The notes under the pieces are model-generated. The model saw only the letters and a program-made list of their open reading frames with translations, had not been told where the DNA came from and did not search any database. 64,000 bases of DNA, from positions 744,001-808,000 of the forward strand of contig NZ_BAABWQ010000001.1 in assembly GCF_040370365.1 (NCBI RefSeq). Direction: 5' to 3'. The stretch's first letter is position 1; each line of letters opens with the position of its first letter. The translations under genes were made by a program, and so were the position numbers. The stretch is from Shimia sp040370365 (GTDB lineage Bacteria > Pseudomonadota > Alphaproteobacteria > Rhodobacterales > Rhodobacteraceae). Of this stretch, positions 23,830-31,404 are shown piece after piece.

Positions 23830-25260
23830 TTACAGTCCTTTGGCTCTGTAACTCGCCGCGACCTTGTCAATGGACACCAGATACGCAGCCGTTCTCAAAT
23901 CTTCCACGTCTGCCCGCTCGTGCCAGACATCACGCATAGACTGATAAGCGATCCGCATCGTGTCATCCAGCCCTGAGCGTACCAACTCCAGTTCACCCGC
24001 ACCACGCAGATACTTCTGCTTAAAGCCATCTGTCAGAGTGTATTGGCTTCCAAGCGCTGCGCTGATCCGCTCGAGTTCGTTCACCACCAACTCATGGCGC
24101 GACTCTTCCTGACGTCTCTGCATCCGGCCAAAACGAATATGGCTCAGGTTTTTGACCCACTCGAAATAGGACACTGTGACACCACCGGCATTGGCATACA
24201 TGTCAGGTATGATCACGGTGCCCTTTTTACGCAGAATTTCGTCGCCGCCCGCCGTGATAGGTCCATTCGCAGCTTCGATAATCAAAGGTGCCTTCACTCT
24301 CGCCGCATTTTCGATGTTGATCACACCCTCCAACGCTGCCGGTATCAGGATGTCACACTCTTCCTCCAGAAGGGCATCGCCGTTCTGAGAGTAGGTTGCA
24401 TCCGGAAATCCGGACACACCGCCGTGTTTCTGCAGCCAATGTTGCACCGCATCCACATCGATTCCGTCAGCGTTAAACAAGCCGCCGTCCCGCTCGATGA
24501 TGCCAATGATCTTGGAGCCATCCTCGTCGCTCAAAAACTTGGCGGCATGATACCCCACGTTTCCAAGACCTTGAACAATCACTCTCTTGCCATCCAGCGA
24601 GCCTTTCAGGTTGGCCTTTTCAACATCACGCGGATCTCGGAAAAACTCTCGCAGTGCGTATTGCACACCGCGACCGGTCGCCTCGACACGACCAGAGATC
24701 CCACCTGCATTCAGCGGCTTGCCGGTCACACAGGCCCGCGCGTTGATGTCAGTTGTGTTCATCCGCGCATATTGATCCGCAATCCACGCCATCTCACGCT
24801 CACCGGTGCCCATGTCAGGCGCAGGGACGTTTTGTGAAGGGTGGATCAGGTCGCGCTTTGCCAATTCGTAAGCAAACCGCCGCGTAATCTGTTCCAATTC
24901 ATGTTCATCATACTTGCGTGGGTCTAGGCACAAGCCCCCCTTTGATCCGCCAAACGGGGCTTCAACCAAGGCACACTTATACGTCATCAGTGCTGCGAGA
25001 GCTTCGACTTCATCTTGGTGAACACTCGGGGCAAATCGAATACCGCCTTTAACCGGCTCCATGTGTTCGCTGTGCACAGACCGATATCCGGTGAAAGTTT
25101 GAATTTGCCCACGCAACCGAACGCCAAAACGCACAGTGTAGGTCGCGTTACAAACACGGATCTTTTCCTCCAAACCTGGCGGCAAATCCATAAGGGCCAC
25201 AGCCCTGTTGAACATTAGGTCAACACTTTCGCGAAAACTCGGTTCTTTGATTGGGCTCAT
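23830..25260 (-). CDS. gdhA: Glu/Leu/Phe/Val dehydrogenase (NAD(P)-glutamate dehydrogenase)
   Basis: Interconverts glutamate with 2-oxoglutarate and ammonia. From ATG 25260, with GGGAGG upstream, the protein is 476 residues. The N-terminal substrate domain has VKGGIRFAPSV (Lys71), MTYKCALVEAPFGGSKGG (Lys95, Lys107) and NVPAPDMGTGEREMAW. The Rossmann domain starts around VIVQGLGNVGYHAAKFL, and EAANGPITAGGDEIL and PDMYANAGGVTVSYFEW follow. This is the hexameric type with dehydrogenase length typical of alphaproteobacteria. Coenzyme preference cannot be decided by eye, and the symbol reflects the family. The frame extends 57 residues upstream with no homology. Confidence 0.9.
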   Translation of the reverse strand: MSPIKEPSFRESVDLMFNRAVALMDLPPGLEEKIRVCNATYTVRFGVRLRGQIQTFTGYRSVHSEHMEPVKGGIRFAPSVHQDEVEALAALMTYKCALVEAPFGGSKGGLCLDPRKYDEHELEQITRRFAYELAKRDLIHPSQNVPAPDMGTGEREMAWIADQYARMNTTDINARACVTGKPLNAGGISGRVEATGRGVQYALREFFRDPRDVEKANLKGSLDGKRVIVQGLGNVGYHAAKFLSDEDGSKIIGIIERDGGLFNADGIDVDAVQHWLQKHGGVSGFPDATYSQNGDALLEEECDILIPAALEGVINIENAARVKAPLIIEAANGPITAGGDEILRKKGTVIIPDMYANAGGVTVSYFEWVKNLSHIRFGRMQRRQEESRHELVVNELERISAALGSQYTLTDGFKQKYLRGAGELELVRSGLDDTMRIAYQSMRDVWHERADVEDLRTAAYLVSIDKVAASYRAKGL

Positions 25261-25585
25261 CTTTTTCCTCCCGACAAGCGTCAAACTGCGACTCACCGTC
25301 ACATCAGCCGACTTAACAAACAGTAAGCCCACAAATTGTCGGGAGGCGACAGAAGATTCTGAGCAACACACTCGGAAGTACGTGTTGATAAATCGGAAAC
25401 AGAAGCGCGCATCGAGTACGATTGTCCACAAGTCATTGTTTGGAATGTAAAAAATTTGACTTAACGCCTAACCAAATACTACTTTGCGCCTCATTTCCGC
25501 CCCATTCGATTGGGATAACTTCTACGAGGCAAACCGTCCCATTGGGAGAATTATGTGTGGTGTGCCTCATTATGAGGTGAGTGAT
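25261..25585. other. Divergent promoter region between gdhA and the Tad-like genes
   Basis: No gene seen in this 325-bp stretch. It must hold the promoters of gdhA (minus) and of the TadG-like gene (plus). A TGTCG-ggagg-CGACA inverted repeat at 25337-25351 lies about 80 nt before gdhA. The plus-strand promoter candidate is given separately. Confidence 0.6.
25456..25485 (+). promoter_or_regulatory. Candidate sigma-70 promoter of the TadG-like operon
   Basis: TTGACT at 25456-25461 and TACTTT at 25480-25485, 18-nt spacer, about 100 nt upstream of the chosen start. The -35 is good, the -10 is weak. Confidence 0.4.
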
Positions 25586-27442
25586 ATGACAAAGTTCTCG
25601 GCCGAAAACCGGCGCATTCGTTCTGCAAGGCTACCCGCCCGCTTGCAAGCCGGCGCATCTTGTTTCCGAAAGGATGAAGATGGGGTCATGGTAGGCTTTG
25701 CGGTCGTACTCGTCATTATGATGATCATGATTGGCGGCCTCGGCACCGACATTATGTTAGCTGAGATGAAACGCACACGTTTGCAGCACACTTTGGACCG
25801 TGCTGTCCTTGCCGCTGCAGACATGGACCAAGATCGCGCAGCAGAAGTTGTTGTCGCAGACTACTTTGACAAATCAGGCGTAGAATATGACAGCGTCTCC
25901 GCCACAGAAAGCTCCTCAGTGGTACACCGCAGAGTGAGCGCCACCGCAGAAGTGGACTTCACATTGCGTCATAGCCAGACCGGTGCGCGCTTCCGAAATC
26001 TGTGGCGCAAACACGAGGAACCACGCGAAATCATTTCGTCCTTTACTGTTGGAGCGGCTGGTACGGCGGAAGAGCGGATCGGCAACGTTGAAATTTCGCT
26101 GGTGCTCGATGTGTCCGGCTCCATGAACAGCAACAGCCGACTTTACAATCTCAAGAACGCGGCCACCGATTTTATCGACACAATGGACGACAACACCGAG
26201 GACGGCACTCTCTCTGTTTCCATCGTTCCTTATGCAACGCAAGTCTCTGCACCAAATGCACTTTTTGAACATTTGGCAGTCACCTCAGAACACAGTTACT
26301 CGAACTGCGTCGATTTCGATGTGACGGATTTCAGTTCAACTGGGATCGACCCGACAGTCTCTCTAAAACGAACTGGGCACTTTGACCCTTGGGGCGACCG
26401 CGACAACCGCGACGACGATCCTGCATACCCGCTTGGGGGCTACCAAACCAGCCAACTGGGTGATCCGGTTTGCGAAATTCACGCATCCCGCGAAATGGCT
26501 GTTCTCGAAGACGACCCGGAAGAGCTCAAAAACTACATTGCGGCCATGTGGGGAGGCGGCAATACGTCGATTGACCTAGGCATGAAGTGGGGTACCGCTT
26601 TGCTTGATCCCGACATCCGCCCTGCAATCGAAGGAATGATCGAGGATACAACGGTCAGTGAAAACTTCGCAGGCCGCCCGTTCGACCATAATTCAGGTGA
26701 GTCTCTGAAAGTCATCGTCCTGATGACCGACGGTCAGAACACGTCACAGTACTACATCCGTGATGCTTTCAAGAGCGGTGCCTCCAATGTCTGGTGGAAC
26801 GAACAGGAAGAAGTTTATTCGGTCTATCTTGGTTCGGACGTAAATGATCTCGACGAAGATGACGTGACTGACGAACCGATTTTCTACTGGCCCCCCTACA
26901 CCGGTTCAAGCAACGTCGACATCATCGAAGGCTACTATGATCACGCCTACGGAAATGGCGTTTACGAGGAAGAAGAAACCGACTGGGAACTCGAATGTAA
27001 ATCATACTACTGGAACGGGTCTTGCCGTCGCTACCGCTGGGTCGAAGTTGTCATAGGTTCAATCACCGTTGACGAACCCGGCGTTGCCGAAGTCATCGAC
27101 TACCCCGACCTTTGGGCCTACACCACGCCGCGTTGGGTGGCCGACGAGCTATATGCGCCGTTCATGGGACAGTCCTCTGCTCGCTCTTACTGGGACGATG
27201 GTGTCCAAGGGTACTATGGCACTTCAACCAAGAATTCGCGGTCCTCGTCAATCTGCGACGCTGCAAAAGATCAGGGAATTATTGTGTTCACGATTGGATT
27301 TGAGGCACCGTCAAGCGGACAGACAGTTCTCAAAGACTGCGCCAGCTCAGACAGCCACTACTTTGATGTCGATGGTCTCGAAATCAACGATGCATTTGCA
27401 ACCATTGCAACCTCCATTCGTCAACTGAGGCTGACCCAATGA
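25586..27442 (+). CDS. TadG-like pilus-assembly protein with von Willebrand A domain
   Basis: A 618-residue membrane-anchored protein. The start ATG 25586 has GAGGTGA 5 nt upstream; a longer frame begins at 25484. A short basic N-terminus leads to DEDGVMVGFAVV and a transmembrane helix (about 35-58), the layout of the Tad_N / TadE-type pseudopilin module. A VWA domain follows, with the MIDAS motif LDVSGSMNSN (Asp175) and the later MTDGQNTS strand. Within the VWA domain there is a long insertion (about 400-556) very rich in Asp, Glu, Tyr and Trp, with a Cys pair (LECKSYYWNGSCRR). Operonic with two TadE-like genes by ATGA overlap. The rest of a Tad secretion machine is not in the window. Confidence 0.85.
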   Translation: MTKFSAENRRIRSARLPARLQAGASCFRKDEDGVMVGFAVVLVIMMIMIGGLGTDIMLAEMKRTRLQHTLDRAVLAAADMDQDRAAEVVVADYFDKSGVEYDSVSATESSSVVHRRVSATAEVDFTLRHSQTGARFRNLWRKHEEPREIISSFTVGAAGTAEERIGNVEISLVLDVSGSMNSNSRLYNLKNAATDFIDTMDDNTEDGTLSVSIVPYATQVSAPNALFEHLAVTSEHSYSNCVDFDVTDFSSTGIDPTVSLKRTGHFDPWGDRDNRDDDPAYPLGGYQTSQLGDPVCEIHASREMAVLEDDPEELKNYIAAMWGGGNTSIDLGMKWGTALLDPDIRPAIEGMIEDTTVSENFAGRPFDHNSGESLKVIVLMTDGQNTSQYYIRDAFKSGASNVWWNEQEEVYSVYLGSDVNDLDEDDVTDEPIFYWPPYTGSSNVDIIEGYYDHAYGNGVYEEEETDWELECKSYYWNGSCRRYRWVEVVIGSITVDEPGVAEVIDYPDLWAYTTPRWVADELYAPFMGQSSARSYWDDGVQGYYGTSTKNSRSSSICDAAKDQGIIVFTIGFEAPSSGQTVLKDCASSDSHYFDVDGLEINDAFATIATSIRQLRLTQ

Positions 27443-27975
27443 TGCGTGGCGTATTTCAATGCCTCCGATCCTTTTTCAAGTGCGAGGACGGCACTGTAAC
27501 GGTTCAGTTTGTGATCATGTTTCCGTTTTACCTTGGCCTGTTCCTGTCCTCGGTAGAGCTTGGCCTGATGACTCTGCGCTACGCCTACCTTGAGCGGGCT
27601 TTGGATGTGGTGGTGCGTGACATTCGCCTTTCCACTGGCGGGACCATCACACATGATGACATTGTAGACGCAGTGTGTGCCAACGCTGGCGTCATTCCGA
27701 ACTGTTCGGAAAACATGCGTCTTGAGATGGTAACACGTGACCCGCGCAACTGGGTTGACCTGTCACAACAGTCGGTCTGCACAGATAGGTCAGAAAATGC
27801 TCAACCGGTGACAACATTCCAAAACGGTGGCCAGAACCAACTGATGGTCCTGCGAGCCTGTGCCAAAGTCGAACCCTTCTTTCCGACCTCAATGATTAGT
27901 TCCGCCGTGCATAAAGATGCCGCTGGAGACTATTCGCTTGTTGTCTTGAATTCTTTTGTTCAGGAGCCCTTCTGA
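27439..27975 (+). CDS. TadE-like pilus-assembly protein
   Basis: A 178-residue protein with a TadE-like start: a short N-terminus, CEDGTVTVQFVIMFPFYLG (the Glu/Asp-Gly-x-x-x-x-x-F motif of TadE pseudopilins) and one transmembrane helix (about 20-45). The remainder is extracytoplasmic, with cysteines at VCANAGVIPNCSEN, QSVCTDRS and VLRACAKVEPFF that could form disulfides. It overlaps the upstream gene by 4 bp and precedes the next by 2 nt. Probably a minor pilin or adaptor of a Flp/Tad-type system, but the usual classical Tad gene cluster is absent here. Confidence 0.83.
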   Translation: MMRGVFQCLRSFFKCEDGTVTVQFVIMFPFYLGLFLSSVELGLMTLRYAYLERALDVVVRDIRLSTGGTITHDDIVDAVCANAGVIPNCSENMRLEMVTRDPRNWVDLSQQSVCTDRSENAQPVTTFQNGGQNQLMVLRACAKVEPFFPTSMISSAVHKDAAGDYSLVVLNSFVQEPF

Positions 27976-27977
27976 TC

Positions 27978-28565
27978 ATGCCTTTGAAATCTCTCATCAA
28001 AAAAGCACGCGACTTTCGCAGAGACACCCGTGGCACGGTTGCCGTTGAGACCGTGATCATGTGGCCCGGGCTCTTTTTGGCCATGCTAGCAATGGCTGTC
28101 CTATTTGACGCCTACCGCGCCCGTTCAACAACTGACAAAGCTGCCTTTGCGATCTCTGATATGCTGTCGCGTGAAACGGCCGCTGTGACGTTTGACTATT
28201 TGGATGGCGCACGTTCGCTCTTTTCGGAGATTTCCAGCGTTCGAAGCGATCATGATCTGATCGTGTCGCTCGTAACATGGGATACGGTGAACGACACACA
28301 CCGTTTAGGGTGGTCTCACAGCATCACCGAAGACGGCGCAGAGGACACGCTTGCTTGGGATAACACCGACATGATCAACATGAGCGACAATCTTCCAACG
28401 CTGGTAGACGGTGAGAGCATTGTGGTGGTTCAAACCAACAGCACCTTTGTTCCGCCAACAATTTTACGACGTTGGTGGGGCGACAATTGGGATGGGGTTG
28501 CATTAAACACACTGGTGTTTAGCAGACCCCGGTTTGTCTCAAATCTGGCGTGGAGTGATGCCTAG
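27978..28565 (+). CDS. TadE/TadF-like membrane protein
   Basis: A 195-residue protein with a basic N-terminus (KKARDFRRDTRG), the pseudopilin-like signature TRGTVAVETVIMWPGLFLAM and a single transmembrane helix at about 20-43. An extracytoplasmic domain follows, rich in Asp and Trp (GWSHSITEDGAEDTLAWDN, RRWWGDNWDGVAL). It is the third gene of the tight TadG-like/TadE-like set and converges on the next gene 12 nt away. It probably takes part in the same assembly. The assignment rests on the N-terminal module only, as the rest has no recognised domain. Confidence 0.78.
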   Translation: MPLKSLIKKARDFRRDTRGTVAVETVIMWPGLFLAMLAMAVLFDAYRARSTTDKAAFAISDMLSRETAAVTFDYLDGARSLFSEISSVRSDHDLIVSLVTWDTVNDTHRLGWSHSITEDGAEDTLAWDNTDMINMSDNLPTLVDGESIVVVQTNSTFVPPTILRRWWGDNWDGVALNTLVFSRPRFVSNLAWSDA

Positions 28566-28577
28566 TCTCTTAGAGAT

Positions 28578-29087
28578 TTAGAGATCAACAGCACCCTGCT
28601 CCGCCAAAAGCGCATCAAGAATTTGCGCCGCGGACTTTGCTTGAGATCCGGGTGTCACTCCCCCAATGCCTACCCGACGCCCCATTGCCCACCAAAGTCC
28701 CGGTAGCCATCTGCGCGACCGGGGCCTTTTTAGGATCACCGTAAACCCATTTGACGGTTTGAGGTCAAACATGCCCCGCTTTATCGCTGCAATATCCTCC
28801 AGAGATGCAATGATTTCGCCAGAGCTTGAGGCAAGACCTGCACGGGTCAGCTGAATATGTTGTTCCGTCGCACGACGCGTCTTCTCAGCAAGAAGCAGAA
28901 CCAAGACGCCCATCACCACCAAAAACACCTGCCATAAAAACGCGGGCGACGTAGACAACCCCAAATACAACAGCAGCCCCCCCAACGATGCCAAAGTAGC
29001 AATACCAAACACCCGCCGAGGCCCGGTAGCTGTTATTGTCGCTAGGATCTCTGTTGGTTCTGAGATGGTTTCTGGGGACTGTGTCAT
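28578..29087 (-). CDS. Conserved-type membrane protein, unknown function
   Basis: From the ATG at 29087 the product is 169 residues. An N-terminal polar segment (MTQSPETISEPTEIL) is followed by two adjacent transmembrane helices (about 27-68: FGIATLASLGGLLLYLGL and FLWQVFLVVMGVLVLLLAE). The cytoplasmic C-terminal domain resembles a PH-like fold (TEQHIQLTRAGLASSSGE, IAAIKRGMFDLKPSNGFTVI) and contains a basic PRSRRWLPGLWW segment. I recognise no named family. It lies 20 nt downstream of the aldo/keto reductase on the same strand and may be co-transcribed. A longer start at 29240 would overlap that gene. Confidence 0.7.
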   Translation of the reverse strand: MTQSPETISEPTEILATITATGPRRVFGIATLASLGGLLLYLGLSTSPAFLWQVFLVVMGVLVLLLAEKTRRATEQHIQLTRAGLASSSGEIIASLEDIAAIKRGMFDLKPSNGFTVILKRPRSRRWLPGLWWAMGRRVGIGGVTPGSQAKSAAQILDALLAEQGAVDL

Positions 29088-29107
29088 ATCGGTGCGTTTG
29101 AACCTTG

Positions 29108-30154
29108 TTAGTAGGGCATAGGAAAAGCACGATGAGCTGCATCGATATCCGTCTGGATTTCTTTGCTCAGCGACACGTCGATCCCCTTTAGAAGATGGTC
29201 CAACTGATCTACCGTGGTGGCTCCAAAAATGGAAGAACACATAAACGGGCGCTGTACGGTGAATGCCATCGCCATATGCACTGGGTCGATCCCGTGTTTG
29301 GCGGCAATATCCAGATACGCCTGCACCGCATCAAAAACATGGTTGCCGGCGATTCTTCCTCCCAGATTTCCGTTGATGTCCTTGCGCGATCCCTTTGGCG
29401 TCTGATCGTTTTGGTATTTGCCAGTCAAAAGCCCGGCAGCCAGCGGTGAAAACGCCAAAAGTCCCACATCTTCATTGTGACTTAGCTCCGCAAGGTCCGT
29501 ATCGAACAGACGACACATCAAAGAGTATTCGTTCTGGATCGAGGCCATGCGCGGCAAGCCTTTGTCTTCCGAGAGCCGTAGCCATTGCGACGTACCCCAA
29601 GCGCTTTCATTGGAAAGACCAATGGCGCCAATGGTGCCACGATCAATTTCTTTCTGCAGCGCCTCCAGTACATCCTCTAGGTCTGCCAACGTCTCCGCTT
29701 TGTTCTGCGAGGACGGATCAAATGTCCAGTTTTGGCGGAACATGTAAGAGCCGCGGTTCGGCCAGTGCAACTGGTACAGGTCGATATGATCGGTCTGTAG
29801 CCTTTTGAGAGAGCCTTCCACGGCACCCGACACAGTTTGGGAAGAGATGTCCGCGCCATCGCGAATGTATTTGACGCCAGTACCCCCGTGTTTTGTCGCC
29901 AAAATCCAATCTTTTCGGCGTCCTGTTTTGGCAAACCATGTGCCCAGGATTTCTTCAGTGCGACCCTGTGTTTCCGGGCTCATGGGATTGACGGGGTAGA
30001 GCTCCGCTGCGTCAATAAAATTGATGCCGTGCTCCAATGCCATGTCCATCTGTGTGTGGGCGTCAGCCTCGTTTGTCTGAGTGCCAAACGTCATTGTGCC
30101 AAGGCAATACTCAGACACGTTAAGACCGGTGCGGCCCAAAGGGTTCATTTTCAT
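29108..30154 (-). CDS. Aldo/keto reductase, Tas-like
   Basis: A 348-residue NADP(H)-dependent oxidoreductase with the (beta/alpha)8 fold. The catalytic tetrad is complete: Asp48 and Tyr53 (NFIDAAELYPVNP), Lys88 (ATKHGG) and His130 (LYQLHWPNR). The loop after Tyr53 (VNPMSPETQGRTEEILG) and the long QLHWPNRGSYMFRQNW segment are typical of the Tas subgroup. FGATTVDQLDHLLKG near the C-terminus is the NADP-binding region. The physiological substrate is unknown. It has its own gap upstream (124 bp to the ureohydrolase stop) and a small membrane gene downstream. Confidence 0.93.
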   Translation of the reverse strand: MKMNPLGRTGLNVSEYCLGTMTFGTQTNEADAHTQMDMALEHGINFIDAAELYPVNPMSPETQGRTEEILGTWFAKTGRRKDWILATKHGGTGVKYIRDGADISSQTVSGAVEGSLKRLQTDHIDLYQLHWPNRGSYMFRQNWTFDPSSQNKAETLADLEDVLEALQKEIDRGTIGAIGLSNESAWGTSQWLRLSEDKGLPRMASIQNEYSLMCRLFDTDLAELSHNEDVGLLAFSPLAAGLLTGKYQNDQTPKGSRKDINGNLGGRIAGNHVFDAVQAYLDIAAKHGIDPVHMAMAFTVQRPFMCSSIFGATTVDQLDHLLKGIDVSLSKEIQTDIDAAHRAFPMPY

Positions 30155-30278
30155 AAGATTTGTCCTGTTGGAATTCGCTTTGACGCAAAGTTAAGCTTTA
30201 TCGGAGGCGCCGCAAGTGCCCTCGGGGCCAAAAATGTGCGGCCCCCGGCCCCAAGGTGTTTTGAACCAGAAACAAGCG

Positions 30279-31241
30279 CTATTCGCGCGAAGCGCGTTCA
30301 TGAAAAATAAATCCGAGAAAGTTGAGCAAGATCTGCGCTGCCAGTATGGCTGTGGAACCTGTCTGATCGTAGTCTGGCGCAACTTCGACTAGATCAATGC
30401 CGATGACTTCGTTGCGCTGCGCAAGCGCCTGAAGCATCTCGAGAACATCGTAGTAGAGAAACCCGCCATGGCTGGGCGTTCCTGTACCCGGTGCAATAGA
30501 GGGGCAAAATGCATCGATATCGATGGTGACATAGACGCGCGCCTCTTTTGGGATACGGTCGATGACGCCTTTGGGGCCAAGTTTTCTTGCCTGTCGGACG
30601 CTGAATATCTCGCTCCCCATGGCGCGCGCATCCTCGTATCCTTCGCGTGCGGTGGAACTGACGTTGCGAATACCAACCTGTGTCAGACCGGTGACGTAGG
30701 GCTTTTCCGCCGCTCGCCGCATCGGGTTGCCATGGCCATGCCGAACCCCATGGCGTTCATCGACAAAGTCCAAATGCGCGTCAATTTGCAGGATGTGGAT
30801 GTCGCCTTGATCGTCAAAGGCGTTGATGCAGGGAATGTTGATCGAATGATCGCCGCCAATCGTGACTGGCAGTGCCCCTGCAGCCAAGGCTGCGCGAACG
30901 CCGGTTTCGATGTTCGCATGGCTTTTGGCGGTGTCGGTGTGCACGATATCTGCATCACCCATGTCCACGATCCGGACGTTTTCGGGCAGATAAGTGGCAT
31001 CATCCTCATGATCGTAAGCCCCGGCGTGCCCAAAACTAAACAGAGTCGACGCCTCCCGCACCGCGCGCGGACCAAACCGCGCACCACTCCGCCACTGAGT
31101 GCCAAAGTCAAACGGCGCGCCCAATACGGCCACATCGGCTTCCAGTGCCCCCCAGTTCGCCTCGTAGTGTCGCTTGGCAAAGGTTGCGATGCCTACAAAA
31201 GGCAAATCCAACCGACCTTTGTCATATCCGTGATCTGCCAC
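30279..31241 (-). CDS. speB: Agmatinase-family ureohydrolase
   Basis: A 320-residue enzyme that releases urea from a guanidino compound. All Mn ligands of the arginase fold are present: GGDHSI (His132), DAHLDF (Asp154, His156, Asp158) and DIDAFCPSIAPGTGTPS (Asp241, Asp243). The start is GTG 31241, preceded by GGGAGA at 6 nt; the longer frame adds 33 residues that overlap the terminator region. The sequence is of the agmatinase/guanidinobutyrase group rather than arginase. With agmatine the product would be putrescine, but no polyamine gene is adjacent, so the substrate remains open and the symbol is a best guess. Confidence 0.85.
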   Translation of the reverse strand: MADHGYDKGRLDLPFVGIATFAKRHYEANWGALEADVAVLGAPFDFGTQWRSGARFGPRAVREASTLFSFGHAGAYDHEDDATYLPENVRIVDMGDADIVHTDTAKSHANIETGVRAALAAGALPVTIGGDHSINIPCINAFDDQGDIHILQIDAHLDFVDERHGVRHGHGNPMRRAAEKPYVTGLTQVGIRNVSSTAREGYEDARAMGSEIFSVRQARKLGPKGVIDRIPKEARVYVTIDIDAFCPSIAPGTGTPSHGGFLYYDVLEMLQALAQRNEVIGIDLVEVAPDYDQTGSTAILAAQILLNFLGFIFHERASRE

Positions 31242-31338
31242 TGTGTTCTCCCGACCTGCTTTACACCGCGCGACGGTGCCGTGATTTTTGCGTCTCGTAA
31301 AGGGTTTGCATGCACTGGAGGCGAAAGCATTGGATCGC

Positions 31339-31368
31339 AAAAGGGCGCGTCCCTAGACGCGCCCTTTT
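31339..31368 (-). terminator. Intrinsic terminator of the acyl-CoA synthetase gene
   Basis: AAAAGGGCGCGT (31339-31350) and ACGCGCCCTTTT (31357-31368) form a perfect 12-bp stem with a 6-nt loop, flanked by A/T runs on both sides. It ends the minus-strand synthetase transcript 37 nt after its stop. Confidence 0.88.
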
Positions 31369-31404
31369 GTTTAAGTGTTCATTTGCGGCCTTTATACAAA
31401 CCGC

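Noticed and set aside
25337..25351. TGTCG-N5-CGACA repeat before gdhA as a third copy of the soxB/mttB operator
   Set aside because: The half-sites are in the opposite order (TGTCG then CGACA instead of GCGACA then TGTCGC), so it is probably not the same site; only a weak resemblance.
25586..28565. Complete Tad pilus locus
   Set aside because: Only TadG-like and TadE-like genes are present; no ATPase, prepilin peptidase, secretin or platform gene in the window.
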